From: Membranihabitans marinus
Lineage (GTDB): Bacteria; Bacteroidota; Bacteroidia; Chitinophagales; Saprospiraceae
DNA length: 64,000 bases
Direction: 5' to 3'
NCBI RefSeq assembly: GCF_019802045.1
Contig: NZ_JAHVHU010000002.1
Location: forward strand, 372,001 to 436,000
The notes below the pieces were generated by a model, which was given only the letters and a program-made list of their open reading frames with translations, was not told the DNA's origin and made no database searches. The translations under genes were made by a program, and so were the position numbers. Positions 25,611 to 34,589 of this stretch are shown here, piece after piece (the stretch's first letter is position 1; every line of letters starts with the position of its first letter).

Positions 25611-27386
25611 ATGTTGAGATCAAGAGTCCGTCAAATATACCAGGTCGTTCGATGGTTGACCGTAATATTCAGCCTCGTATCACTCAGCTGGCTGATTTAT
25701 GATATTGGATTCAAACACCCCGAATACCACGTTCTTGCGTCGGTTTATCAATTGTATATAAGTACTTTTATTTTGAATGTTGGTGCTCTTGTTTTTCGAT
25801 ACGCCATGCGAGAAAAGCGGCCACCCCGGAAGATATGGCCATTTGACGTACTTCTTATGCTGTCGATGCTGAGTATATTGTACTTTATTATTCTGCCCGG
25901 ACAGGTGAGTGCTTCATTTATCACCTCAGAAGGAGCCTGGATATGGGTGTTTGTAACCTTGCTTTTCGGATTGATGGGTGAAATCTTTACCAGCAATATC
26001 CATCGGGCATTTCTGGATTTTAATCCCGCACAGCTTTTTGTGGGAAGTTTTTTTGTGTTGATCGTATTGGGGGCTTTTGCTCTTAAATTACCCACAGCCA
26101 CTTATGAGTCTATATCTTTGCTGGATGCATTCTTTACGGCGACCAGTGCGGTGTGTGTTACAGGCCTTATAGTGCTTGATACCGCCAAGGATTTCACCCC
26201 ATTTGGACAAGGACTTCTGTTGTTGCTGATACAATTAGGGGGATTGGGGATTATGACATTTACCAGTTTTTTTAGTTTTTTTTTTCGGGGAGAAACCAGT
26301 TATAAAAATCAGCTTTTGATCCGTGAGATCACGAATTCAGGCCGTTTGACACAGGTTTATTCCATGATAAAAACCATTTTGTTGTACACACTGGGATTTG
26401 AATTGCTTGGTGCGTTGCTCATTTTTAGTTCTATAAATGACTGGGAGGTGATGGGGTTGACCTCCAAGTTATTTTTTTCGGTTTTTCATTCTGTTTCTGC
26501 ATTTTGCAATGCGGGCTTTTCTACGCTCACAGATGGTTTGATGACCTCCGGTTTCCGATTCAATTACTCCCTGCAGATCATATTAGCCTGGTTATTTATC
26601 TTCGGGGGATTGGGCTTTCCGATTGTATTCAATTTTCTAGAGTATTTCCGCTACTATATTGTAAATTCCGTGTCATCCATAAAAAAGAAATTGCCTTTCG
26701 TGCATCGGCCCTGGATCATCAACATCAACACGCGGTTGGTGTTGATAACGACCGGTTTTTTGATTGTGATCGGAACTGTCTTCTTCTCCATTTTTGAATA
26801 CAATCATAGCTTGTCGGAACATTCAATGTGGGGAAAGATGGTTGTTTCATTTTTCAATGGTACGACACCGCGGACCGCCGGGTTCAATTCCATTGACTTT
26901 GATCAAGCTCAGCTGGGGACGATCATGTTTACTGTTTTGCTAATGTGGATTGGTGCTTCTCCAATGTCCACGGGAGGTGGGATAAAAACGACGACTTTTG
27001 CGCTCGCAGTGCTCAATATTACCCAAATGATTCAAGGAAAGAAACGGATAGAAGTCTATAGAAGGCAGATTTCTGACGCATCGATACGACGCGCATTTGC
27101 GGTCATATTTTTATCTTTGGCTGTGATCGGAATCAGTATTTTCTTAATTCGAATTTTCGATTCTGAAAAAGACCATACTGCAATAGTATTTGAAGTATTT
27201 TCCGCGTATAGCACGGTGGGTTTGTCGATGGGGATTACACCGGATCTCTCGGCCGGAAGTAAAATGGTGCTTATCGGGACCATGTTTATCGGGCGAGTGA
27301 CCATGTTTACTATATTAGTGGCTGTGTTCCGGAGGGTGGCTCATGCGAACTACCGCTATCCCCAGGAAGAAATCATGATTAATTAA
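25611..27386 (+). CDS. TrkH/KtrB-type potassium uptake channel subunit
   Basis: A 591-residue integral membrane protein. The four pore-loop repeats of the superfamily can be found: TSAVCVTGLIVLDT, HSVSAFCNAGFSTLTD, FFNGTTPRTAGFNSIDF and FEVFSAYSTVGLSMGITPDL. It is about 140 residues longer than a typical KtrB, with extra N-terminal helices before the first pore repeat. The nucleotide-binding regulator gene follows after 8 bases, so the two form a Ktr-type uptake system. The complex sits in the inner membrane and takes up potassium, in Ktr systems together with sodium. Confidence 0.9.
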   Translation: MLRSRVRQIYQVVRWLTVIFSLVSLSWLIYDIGFKHPEYHVLASVYQLYISTFILNVGALVFRYAMREKRPPRKIWPFDVLLMLSMLSILYFIILPGQVSASFITSEGAWIWVFVTLLFGLMGEIFTSNIHRAFLDFNPAQLFVGSFFVLIVLGAFALKLPTATYESISLLDAFFTATSAVCVTGLIVLDTAKDFTPFGQGLLLLLIQLGGLGIMTFTSFFSFFFRGETSYKNQLLIREITNSGRLTQVYSMIKTILLYTLGFELLGALLIFSSINDWEVMGLTSKLFFSVFHSVSAFCNAGFSTLTDGLMTSGFRFNYSLQIILAWLFIFGGLGFPIVFNFLEYFRYYIVNSVSSIKKKLPFVHRPWIININTRLVLITTGFLIVIGTVFFSIFEYNHSLSEHSMWGKMVVSFFNGTTPRTAGFNSIDFDQAQLGTIMFTVLLMWIGASPMSTGGGIKTTTFALAVLNITQMIQGKKRIEVYRRQISDASIRRAFAVIFLSLAVIGISIFLIRIFDSEKDHTAIVFEVFSAYSTVGLSMGITPDLSAGSKMVLIGTMFIGRVTMFTILVAVFRRVAHANYRYPQEEIMIN

Positions 27387-27394
27387 TAATTCCT

Positions 27395-28081
27395 ATGAAA
27401 TACATTATTATCGGGTTGGGAAATTTTGGTTCTGCGATGGCTGTGAATCTGACAGAGTCAGGACACGAAGTCATGGGCGTTGATATAGATATCAACCGAG
27501 TCGAAGCCCTTAAGGAAAAAGTGACTCATACGGTCGCATTGGATGCAACGGATGCCAGCGTGGTCGAAGAATTGCCGCTCAATGAAACAGACAGGGTAGT
27601 CATAGCTATCGGAGAGGATATTAGTGCGAATGTAATGGCTTCAGCGGTGTTCAAACAACTGAAAGTGAAATACCTTGCCTGCCGGGCCATATCAAGTATT
27701 CATCAGACCATACTGGAAGCCATGAATGTCGATGTGGTGATCAATCCGGAAAATGAAGCAGCGACGAAGTGGTCCATTAAGCTGGCCATGAAAGGAGTCC
27801 AGGATGTACATTATCTCACCGGACCTTTTTATGTGATCGAAATTAGTGTGCCCTCCAAAATGGTTGATAAAACACTGGAAGAACTAAATTTAACCGAAAA
27901 TTACAATGTACTGGTGTTGACAACCTTTACTCCCCGGGAAGGAATCAACCCATTGGGGGCATTCAAAGAAGATGTGATTGTTAATAAGATTGCTGATCCG
28001 GAAACTGTTTTGAATGAAGACGATATTATGGTCATCTACGGCAATATCAAGGATATTCGCAAAATGTTATCCGATTATTGA
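27395..28081 (+). CDS. TrkA/KtrA-type potassium channel regulator (RCK domains)
   Basis: A 228-residue cytoplasmic regulator. The N-terminal Rossmann domain begins YIIIGLGNFGSAMAVNL with the GxGxxG nucleotide loop and Asp near 31 (GVDIDINRV). The ALDATD and VVINPENEAA blocks are typical of RCK_N. The C-terminal RCK_C part runs from about 140 to the end, with DEDDIMVIYG-like sequence. It binds ATP/ADP or NAD and gates the membrane subunit encoded 8 bases upstream. It is half the length of enterobacterial TrkA, as expected for a KtrA-type single unit. Confidence 0.92.
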   Translation: MKYIIIGLGNFGSAMAVNLTESGHEVMGVDIDINRVEALKEKVTHTVALDATDASVVEELPLNETDRVVIAIGEDISANVMASAVFKQLKVKYLACRAISSIHQTILEAMNVDVVINPENEAATKWSIKLAMKGVQDVHYLTGPFYVIEISVPSKMVDKTLEELNLTENYNVLVLTTFTPREGINPLGAFKEDVIVNKIADPETVLNEDDIMVIYGNIKDIRKMLSDY

Positions 28082-28170
28082 CCCTGAAGTAATTGGTTGA
28101 CCGTGGAGGTGGCATCATTTTTTTTATTTTTTAGAATGGATTCCATGCCAGAAATTAAATCTGATTTTTC

Positions 28171-28218
28171 ACCTAAACACCTAAACACCTAAACACCCAA
28201 ACACCTAAACACCTAAAC
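28171..28218. repeat. Tandem 8-bp repeat, six units of ACCTAAAC
   Basis: Six consecutive units are visible; the fourth is ACCCAAAC, the others are identical. The array ends 16 bases before the ATG of the glycosyltransferase gene, so changes in unit number would alter its 5' leader. The unit is far too short for CRISPR and has no spacers. Confidence 0.9.
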
Positions 28219-28234
28219 ATCAAATTCCTTTCCT

Positions 28235-29230
28235 ATGATCAGTATTCTCATGCCGGTGTACAATACTGCACCTTTTTTGAGTGAATGCATCGAGAGCATT
28301 CTTGCACAATCATATAAAGATTGGGAGTTAATTGCAATTGATGATTTTTCAACCGACGATTCCAGATCCATTTTAGAATCATTTCGTAAAATTGATTCCC
28401 GCATCCAGTGGTATGCCAATGATGAGAAAGGAATTGTACCGGCATTGGAAAAAGGGTTTTATATGAGTAGGGGCGAAATAGTGCACCGGATGGATTCCGA
28501 TGATATCATGCCGGTGAAAAAATTAGAGAATCTTTACAGCTTATTGCGAGAAAAAGGACCCGGCAGCGTTGCGACGGGCAAGGTGAAATATTTTAGTACG
28601 GAATGGGAGGTGCGTCGCGGATTTTTGGATTATGCGTCATGGATTAATCATCAGATTGACCAGGATGCTATTTTCGAAGAAGTATTTATGGAGTGTCCCA
28701 TCGCTTCTCCGGCTTGGATGATGTATCGGAAAGATCTTCTGTCGATCGGTGGAATTACTTCTGGAAGGTATCCGGAAGATTATGATTTAGTGTTTCGCAT
28801 GTATGAGCACGGACTCAAAGCGCATGGGTGTGATTCTATAGTACACCTGTGGAGAGATTGGTCCCACCGGGCCAGTCGTACCAAAGAAGAATATGCAGAT
28901 CAGTTGTTTTTTGATCTGAAAGTTCATTATTTTTTAAAATATAAATACAGGCCAGACCACAGGTTGATCGTATGGGGTGCAGGAAGGAAAGGCAAGAAGT
29001 TGTACCGCACGTTACACAACATGGTGCCTCATGTAGAATGGGTGACTCAAAATGAGAATAAAATAGGCCATAACATCTACGGAACGATTCTAAAAGATCC
29101 TGAAGCTGCCCTTTCTTCCGATGCACAGGTCATTGTTGCCGTTTCAAATCCGGGGGGCAAATCAGTTATTCGGGATCGTTTAACCCATGCAGGAAAAGTC
29201 AATAATGTCGACTTGTTTTTCTTTTGTTGA
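28235..29230 (+). CDS. GT2 family glycosyltransferase with a C-terminal Rossmann-like domain
   Basis: A 331-residue GT-A-fold enzyme. It starts ISILMPVYNTAPFLSECIES, has AIDDFSTDDS for nucleotide binding and the metal-binding MDSDDIMP near 90. The acceptor region contains SPAWMMYRKDLL and PEDYDLVFRM. From about residue 245 a second domain begins with LIVWGAGRKGKKLYRTL, a sugar-nucleotide or methyl-donor type Rossmann loop. I do not know its role. The gene stands alone, preceded by an 8-bp tandem repeat. The substrate is unknown; such enzymes build surface polysaccharide. Confidence 0.85.
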   Translation: MISILMPVYNTAPFLSECIESILAQSYKDWELIAIDDFSTDDSRSILESFRKIDSRIQWYANDEKGIVPALEKGFYMSRGEIVHRMDSDDIMPVKKLENLYSLLREKGPGSVATGKVKYFSTEWEVRRGFLDYASWINHQIDQDAIFEEVFMECPIASPAWMMYRKDLLSIGGITSGRYPEDYDLVFRMYEHGLKAHGCDSIVHLWRDWSHRASRTKEEYADQLFFDLKVHYFLKYKYRPDHRLIVWGAGRKGKKLYRTLHNMVPHVEWVTQNENKIGHNIYGTILKDPEAALSSDAQVIVAVSNPGGKSVIRDRLTHAGKVNNVDLFFFC

Positions 29231-29404
29231 AAGAAAGGGGAAAAACACCCTAAATGTTAAACTATCTTCTGTTCGATTTCGCTTAATTTGGACGAATTAA
29301 GATTCGAAGCTCTGTAAATAAAAACTGAACAGTCGAGGAGTTTGTCGGGATATCGCATATTTGCTGGGAAGTCGGTTGCCACCCATATCTAATAAATATA
29401 AATC

Positions 29405-29911
29405 ATGAAAGACACGTCAAAGAACCTTATTTCGATGAAAACCGCAGCCGAAATGATTGACCGGCATGACGAATTCAGAAAATCTTCAAAGGATTCAGAT
29501 CTAAAGTTGGTGCAATCTGTACAATTTCCCATCAGTGCCATTGAAAGCTATTTGAAATATGTGAAATCATTGACCCGGCTCAAAGGGGTAGAAGTGTCCG
29601 GTGTGAGAGTGGTCAATGCCATTTACCCGTCCGACCACTCTGATGAAGAGAAACGGAACGCACACACCGTGTTGTTTATACCGACGTATAAGAATGGTAA
29701 AGGGCAGGATGAAGCTTTTGATCCATTGTACATCCGGGATGGCAAACCAGAAAATCTTAATGAGCTCTTGCAGAACGCATTGGCTGATCCGGAGGAAAAT
29801 AGTGGTTCTACTCAAAAGAGGCACCTTCAGATGCGAAGTTATAGCATGGAATTTGAAGAAAGTTCTTTCATGAACTTTGGAGGATTAGGAAGACCTCCCA
29901 TTAAGGATTGA
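29405..29911 (+). CDS. Unrecognised 168-residue cytoplasmic protein
   Basis: I do not recognise the family. The protein is hydrophilic, has no signal peptide or membrane segment, and is rich in acidic and lysine residues. A central segment SGVRVVNAIYPSDHSDE followed by HTVLFIPTY looks like alternating beta strands. The C-terminal 35 residues are low in order, with a Gly/Pro tail (FGGLGRPPIKD). It precedes a membrane protein and a two-component pair on the same strand, 34 bases from the former, and may be part of that transcript. Confidence 0.6.
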   Translation: MKDTSKNLISMKTAAEMIDRHDEFRKSSKDSDLKLVQSVQFPISAIESYLKYVKSLTRLKGVEVSGVRVVNAIYPSDHSDEEKRNAHTVLFIPTYKNGKGQDEAFDPLYIRDGKPENLNELLQNALADPEENSGSTQKRHLQMRSYSMEFEESSFMNFGGLGRPPIKD

Positions 29912-29945
29912 CCAATGAAATCATGGTGGAGAGATATGCATTCCA

Positions 29946-30578
29946 ATGGAAAGTAGGATACTGATTCTTCTTATGGAGGTGGTAGTTGCCGTGGTGGGTA
30001 CTATAACTTTTGGAAAGTACAAGCACAATACGCTGCGATATTTTTTGCTCTATTTGTGGGGGATTGTATTGCTGGAGGTGGTTGGTAACTTTATGCAAGG
30101 TCAGTTGGAAGTATCCAACCTTTGGCTATACAATACATTTATTATCCTGGAATTCCCATTGCTGGTTCTTTGGTACCGTTCATTTATCACCAGTGTACAG
30201 ATAAAAAGGATTTTGCTTTCCCTAACCGGCGGATTTCTGGTTTTTGCCGGAATCAATACCTGGGTGATGCAATCCTTTTGGGTCGTATTCCAATCCTTTA
30301 ACTTTATTGCGGGCGCAACTTCTTTAATTATTGCAATTATTCTTTATTTTAATGAAGTGCTGCATACGGATAAAATTCTGATCATTCAACGCGGACTACT
30401 GTTTTGGGTCTCCGTGGGGTTCCTCTTTTTTTATGCCAGTGTTATTCCTATTATGATCACGGGAAACATGTTGCACCACGATGGTGTAGTGTATAATTCA
30501 TTTATGTTAATATTAAATATTATATTACACATCTGTTTCTTAATTGGGTTATTATGGGGGAAAAAGAAGTTCAACTGA
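29946..30578 (+). CDS. Integral membrane protein linked to a histidine kinase
   Basis: A 210-residue protein with six or seven hydrophobic helices and short loops, ending in a basic LLWGKKKFN tail. No catalytic motif is seen. Its last 25 bases overlap the start of the histidine kinase gene, which implies translational coupling. Since that kinase has only one membrane helix and no sensor domain, this protein is a good candidate for its input module. That role is inferred from position only. Confidence 0.7.
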   Translation: MESRILILLMEVVVAVVGTITFGKYKHNTLRYFLLYLWGIVLLEVVGNFMQGQLEVSNLWLYNTFIILEFPLLVLWYRSFITSVQIKRILLSLTGGFLVFAGINTWVMQSFWVVFQSFNFIAGATSLIIAIILYFNEVLHTDKILIIQRGLLFWVSVGFLFFYASVIPIMITGNMLHHDGVVYNSFMLILNIILHICFLIGLLWGKKKFN

Positions 30579-31384
30579 TTATTGTAGTTTCCACCCTCGT
30601 TATTATGTTAATGGCTGCCGGATTGGTATTGTTTTTCATCTATATTCAAAAGCGTAAAAACAAGTACATTCGCGAGAAAGAAAGAATCACGGAGGAATTG
30701 GAAAAAACCTACCTTACCTCTCAAATGGAAATTCAAGAGAAGACCCTCCAGTACATCGGACGGGAGCTCCATGATAATCTCGGTCAGATTCTTTCGTCCA
30801 TTAAGATTAAGCTTGCATTAGCTATGGATGAAGAGGTCGATCGCGATACCCTGTTTGAATTGCATGAACTGGTGGGCCGGTCAATAAGTGAAATCCGGGC
30901 GCTGTCACGAACGCTCAATAAGGATCACATCCAAAATATTGGCTTTATAAATGCTATAGATATCGAGTTAAGACGGTATCAGAAATGGCGGATTATACAA
31001 ACACATTTTGACTTCAACTGCATCACGCCATTGGAACATGATAAGGATCATTTAATATTGTACCGGATTCTCCAGGAGTTTTTTACCAATACAATCCGAC
31101 ACGCGCAAGCCGAAAATTTGTGGATAGAAATAGAAAACAATGCCGGAAGATTACATATCGTAGCCCGGGATGACGGTAGGGGGATGAAATATGATGATGC
31201 GAATGGGTGGGGCTCCGGATTGTTGAATATGCGCAAAAGAGCCCAAATGATCGGCGCAGAATACATTTTTCATTCAGACCCCGGCGTCGGAACTCGCATG
31301 GAGATTTCTTATAGGCATTCCGTTCGAAATATAGACCGAGATTCAGTTGTAGAACAAACGGAGCGATTGGGATATACGGCATAA
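30554..31384 (+). CDS. Sensor histidine kinase, NarX/LiaS-type (HisKA_3)
   Basis: A 276-residue kinase. One N-terminal membrane helix (about 7-30) is followed by a short coiled region and the dimerisation/phospho-acceptor box YIGRELHDNLGQILSSIK, with His73. The HATPase domain occupies about 165-265, with the N box EFFTNTIRHAQA and the G motifs DDGRGMKYD and GSGLLNMRKRA. There is no periplasmic sensor domain, so the signal must come from a partner, possibly the overlapping membrane protein. The response regulator gene follows 16 bases later. Confidence 0.92.
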   Translation: MGEKEVQLIIVVSTLVIMLMAAGLVLFFIYIQKRKNKYIREKERITEELEKTYLTSQMEIQEKTLQYIGRELHDNLGQILSSIKIKLALAMDEEVDRDTLFELHELVGRSISEIRALSRTLNKDHIQNIGFINAIDIELRRYQKWRIIQTHFDFNCITPLEHDKDHLILYRILQEFFTNTIRHAQAENLWIEIENNAGRLHIVARDDGRGMKYDDANGWGSGLLNMRKRAQMIGAEYIFHSDPGVGTRMEISYRHSVRNIDRDSVVEQTERLGYTA

Positions 31385-31400
31385 ATAAAGACCCTGAAAT

Positions 31401-32048
31401 ATGGAAAAAATATACACTGTAGTCATTGTGGATGACCATCTATTGTTTTCAAAGGCATTGGGTGAGCTGGTCGGTAAATTTGATTCGTTTGAAGTTCAAT
31501 ATTATTGTAAAAATGGAAAAGAATGCGTGGACCGGATCGAATCGAGCCCGTCTCATCCGGACATTGTTTTGATGGATATTAATATGCCTGTGATGAATGG
31601 GGTTGATGCCACTGAATATCTGGCTGCTCACTTTCCTCACATCAAGGTTGTCGCGCTTTCCATGAATGATGATGAATCCCACATCATTGAAATGCTCCGA
31701 GCAGGAGCGAAGGGGTATCTGGTGAAAGATATTAGCCCGGTAGAACTGCAACGAGCTTTGACAGAAGTGGCAACGCGGGGGTTTTACTATTCCGAAAATG
31801 TGACCAGTAGTTTGGTCTCTTCCATTCAAGATCATACTGAACCGGGTCGACCCGCGTTCAAAGAAAACGAACTTATTTTCCTCCGCCTGGCCTGCTCTCA
31901 GAAGACGTACAAAGAGATAGCGGCTGAAATGTTTTTGAGTCCGAAGACCATCGACGGTTATCGGGAAGCCCTGTTTAAAAAACTGGGGGTTCGAAGCCGT
32001 GTCGGGTTGGTGCTCTATGCCATTAAACATGGCATATGTAAACTTTGA
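31401..32048 (+). CDS. NarL/FixJ-type response regulator
   Basis: A 215-residue transcription regulator. The receiver domain (1-125) has the acidic pair Asp11-Asp12, the phospho-acceptor Asp59 in IVLMDINMP and the conserved Lys in YLVKDISP. The C-terminal LuxR-type helix-turn-helix (about 150-212) reads LACSQKTYKEIAAEMFLSPK then TIDGYREALFKKLGV. It is the cognate partner of the kinase encoded 16 bases upstream. Target genes cannot be told; no inverted repeat is obvious just upstream of its own transcript. Confidence 0.93.
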   Translation: MEKIYTVVIVDDHLLFSKALGELVGKFDSFEVQYYCKNGKECVDRIESSPSHPDIVLMDINMPVMNGVDATEYLAAHFPHIKVVALSMNDDESHIIEMLRAGAKGYLVKDISPVELQRALTEVATRGFYYSENVTSSLVSSIQDHTEPGRPAFKENELIFLRLACSQKTYKEIAAEMFLSPKTIDGYREALFKKLGVRSRVGLVLYAIKHGICKL

Positions 32049-32485
32049 ATGAAAAAGCGTACGGCACCGGGTCCTGGTGATTTTTGGATCTCGTACCCCC
32101 TTTCATTAATCATCGTAGTTAATTATGGTTCCGTTTTGTGCTATCCTGCGTTGCAAAGCCTCACCATAACCCGCAATAGCCAAACGCCACCCCAAAGTGG
32201 ACTATGTGATAAATCGAATTTTGGAATTTAAGCAATTGATGCACTGTATAATTATGTGTCGCAACAGATTAACGTGGTGGATAAAGCGAATTAAACCCAG
32301 CTTTGGCTACGTGTTGATGCCTTGACAATCACAAAAATGACCTCAGAAATATTCCGCCTTACTTATAAAACAAAGCAAATGAACAACCCCATTGAATTGT
32401 TGAAACAAATCATTGGGTACAGCATCTGCGATTTCCCATCCATGCGCTTGGATTAATAGTTAAAACCCTCCTTCGGAAGGCATCA
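32049..32485. other. Convergent intergenic region holding a dispersed relic
   Basis: This 437-base gap lies between the response regulator and the NlpE/META gene. A 60-codon frame directly after the regulator has no family features and is interrupted by the relic repeat, so I do not call it. The relic (32181-32288) is described separately. Nothing else is recognised. Confidence 0.5.
32181..32288 (+). repeat. Dispersed relic repeat, copy 1 (inverted relative to 37165-37271)
   Basis: The 108 bases match the reverse complement of 37165-37271 at roughly four of five positions. Shared stretches include TTTGGAATTTAA, CAATTGAT, CAACAGATT and ACGTGGTG. Most differences are G/A or C/T changes. Frames are closed in both copies, so this is a decayed or non-coding sequence. 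Confidence 0.75.
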
Positions 32486-33568
32486 TTACATGCTGTCCGT
32501 CCGGCTGAATACGATAGTACCTGCCTCACCGCTTAAAGTTAACTTTCCATCATCGTCAATTTCCCACGTGATATCATCTTGACCGAGCAGGCTGAGAAAT
32601 TTATCCTCCGAACTCATATCCGGACAAGCCATTCTGGTCGCTCCGACCTGGTCAAAGCTCAGCGTACGTGCTGTACTTTCGATCGATCCAAAGTAACGAT
32701 TACAACTCGTACTTCCTGCCATCCGTGTTTCAGGGAGGTAAATGCCCAGCGTAGGCTTTTTACCTTGAATGGGTTGACCATCCATACTGATGACCTCCCA
32801 CGTTCCATTTAACTGGTATTTGCCTTTGAATTCTCCACAACCATTAAGCGTCTTCTTTTGACCATCTGAAGTGTATTCTACGCGGAGTGTTGTGGTGAAG
32901 TGTTGGCCGGACATGTTATCCTGACAGGCTTTGTTGGCAATCTTAACCTTAAGCTTGTGCCTCTCATTTTTTCCCGTATAAACGATGGAATTGTTGTCGT
33001 CGGACAGCTCAACTTTAGCGACGGGTAATTCAAATTCTACTTCCCCGTTTTCCATGAGTCCTTTGAAAATAAGGGTGTTGCTCGAAGTAATCTGAACCAT
33101 CCAAAATGGTTCGTTTCCGGTCCCTTTATAAATGATCGGCGTATTTAATATGCCAAAATCAGTGGGCATGTCCGCTTTGGTCGGATCGCCTTTGTAGAGT
33201 TGGTAATAAGGTGCCAGATTAGTTTCAATGCGATTGCCGTCTGCATCCAGGGCGATCAATTTATCACCTTCTACTTCAAACCGGGAGGTGATTTCACCTT
33301 CAGAAAACAATTTTATTTTGTTGTTCTTATAGGTGAATTTATCTTCCGTGACGAAGGTCGTTTCCCGATCATAATAATCCATGGTCAGCGAATAATCTCC
33401 TTTTTGATGCAGTTCCAGCGTGTAACTAATGCCCGGACAATCGGCACAGGGTAAAAAACCATAGTACGTGTCTGCAATGTCAGCAGGAATGTGACGGTAG
33501 GAAGAGCAGCCTCCCAGCAGTATGCCTGCCAGGAAAAGAGTTGAGGTGAAAATTGAAAGTAGTTTCAT
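32486..33568 (-). CDS. NlpE-like / META domain envelope-stress lipoprotein
   Basis: I choose the ATG at 33568 (MKLLSIF) because it leads into a signal with lipobox LGGC; the frame opens 20 codons earlier. Three parts can be seen. About 25-105 is an NlpE N-terminal barrel with the CxxC of YYGFLPCADCPGI. About 120-245 resembles the COG3650 domain (YKGTGNEPFWMVQI). About 250-355 is a META/HslJ domain with LNGTWEVISMDGQ and AGSTSCNRYFG. NlpE senses lipoprotein and copper stress, and META domains are tied to heat or oxidative resistance. The 360-residue fusion probably acts as an outer-membrane stress protein. A palindrome at 33648-33662 lies about 80 bases upstream. Confidence 0.85.
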   Translation of the reverse strand: MKLLSIFTSTLFLAGILLGGCSSYRHIPADIADTYYGFLPCADCPGISYTLELHQKGDYSLTMDYYDRETTFVTEDKFTYKNNKIKLFSEGEITSRFEVEGDKLIALDADGNRIETNLAPYYQLYKGDPTKADMPTDFGILNTPIIYKGTGNEPFWMVQITSSNTLIFKGLMENGEVEFELPVAKVELSDDNNSIVYTGKNERHKLKVKIANKACQDNMSGQHFTTTLRVEYTSDGQKKTLNGCGEFKGKYQLNGTWEVISMDGQPIQGKKPTLGIYLPETRMAGSTSCNRYFGSIESTARTLSFDQVGATRMACPDMSSEDKFLSLLGQDDITWEIDDDGKLTLSGEAGTIVFSRTDSM

Positions 33569-33647
33569 ATTTGTTGTCGTTTTATTCTTTGGTAATCTGA
33601 CGACTGAAAACATGGATTGTTTCATCAAAAGTCAGTTGTTAAGAGTA

Positions 33648-33662
33648 AATTAACCCGGTTAA
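33648..33662. promoter_or_regulatory. Candidate operator palindrome
   Basis: ATTAACCCGGTTAAT is a perfect 7-bp-arm palindrome in the 317-base gap between the divergent NlpE/META and copper-storage-like genes, 80 bases upstream of the former. No other structure is seen in that gap. Confidence 0.3.
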
Positions 33663-33885
33663 TCCAGAATATCTTTAGAATTGACTTCAGTTGTACACAC
33701 TCAAGCACAGGTGATTCGCGACTAGAATTATTTGATCAAACTGTTCGTTTAACATTTAACGTGGACTGAGGAGTGTCGGTTGTGTTTTCCGGTAAAGCTG
33801 TGGTTTTTGTTAAATAAATCGTGAAAAATATCAATGCATTTCCTGGATGGTAGTTATGTTGTTGCTTCCACTAAATAACGTTTTT

Positions 33886-34212
33886 ATGAGAAATACTAAA
33901 ATAATTCATGCCCTTGGAAATTGCATTAATCATTGCAATTATTGTGCGGACGCCTGTCTGTCAGAAGACAATGTAAAAATGATGGTGGATTGCATCCGAC
34001 TGGATCGCGTTTGTGCAGAAGTTTGTTCTACACTTTCGCAGGTTTTGTCTACCGAATATGATGACGTCAACGAATTGGTAGCGTATTGCAAATCTACTTG
34101 TGAAAAATGCGCAGCTGAATGCAGTAAACACGATCACGATCATTGTCAGGCGTGTGCGCAAGCATGCCGGGAATGTGCTGAAGCATGCGAAGAGTATTTA
34201 AGCGCGAACTGA
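33886..34212 (+). CDS. Cysteine-rich four-helix copper-storage-like protein (Csp/DUF326)
   Basis: Start taken at the ATG at 33886 (MRNTKIIHAL), where the helical repeat begins; the frame extends 13 codons upstream. The 108-residue protein has 16 cysteines, arranged as CxxxC and CxxC pairs on amphipathic helices (NCINHCNYCADAC, CRECAEAC). This is the layout of the Csp copper-storage proteins, which hold many Cu(I) ions inside a four-helix bundle. There is no signal peptide, so it would be the cytosolic type. The neighbouring NlpE-like lipoprotein, whose family includes copper sensors, is divergently transcribed. Confidence 0.88.
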   Translation: MRNTKIIHALGNCINHCNYCADACLSEDNVKMMVDCIRLDRVCAEVCSTLSQVLSTEYDDVNELVAYCKSTCEKCAAECSKHDHDHCQACAQACRECAEACEEYLSAN

Positions 34213-34324
34213 TTGGAAGTTAAGAACGGACGCTGAACAGCGAGGAAATGCTTAAAGCACAAGGCTTAAAGCGATTTCATGCTGGAAACAAACGACATAT
34301 TTTCAAACACCAAATACCTTCAAA

Positions 34325-34549
34325 ATGCCTTATTCATCAAAATCAGAACTACCTGATTCGGTTAAAGACAATTTACCGTCTCATGCTCAGGACATCTACA
34401 AAGAAGCCTACAACAGTGCGTATGAGGAGTACAAAGATCCGGACGACCGAAAAGGAGATGCATCCCGGGAAGAAACCGCGCATAAAGTCGCCTGGAGCGC
34501 TGTCAAACAAGCGTATCACAAAGTTGACGGAGATTGGAAGAAAAAATGA
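34325..34549 (+). CDS. ChaB family protein
   Basis: A 74-residue hydrophilic protein. The start MPYSSKSELPDSVKDNLPSH and the later HKVAWSAVKQAYHKVDGDW match the ChaB family, described as a cation-transport regulator but with no settled function. The length is normal. A longer frame overlapping it in another register (34248-34559) has no family features and is a shadow. It follows the copper-storage-like gene by about 110 bases. Confidence 0.88.
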   Translation: MPYSSKSELPDSVKDNLPSHAQDIYKEAYNSAYEEYKDPDDRKGDASREETAHKVAWSAVKQAYHKVDGDWKKK

Positions 34550-34589
34550 TTCCTGCTGACGGTGGTTTTATTTATAGAACGAATGATTG

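Noticed and set aside
28171-28218. Possible CRISPR array
   Set aside because: Units are 8 bases with no spacers and there are no cas genes.
32049-32231. 60-codon frame after the response regulator
   Set aside because: No recognisable family, and its end lies within the dispersed relic repeat.
34248-34559. 103-codon frame overlapping ChaB
   Set aside because: It covers the same DNA as the clearly conserved ChaB frame and has basic, low-complexity sequence without family features.
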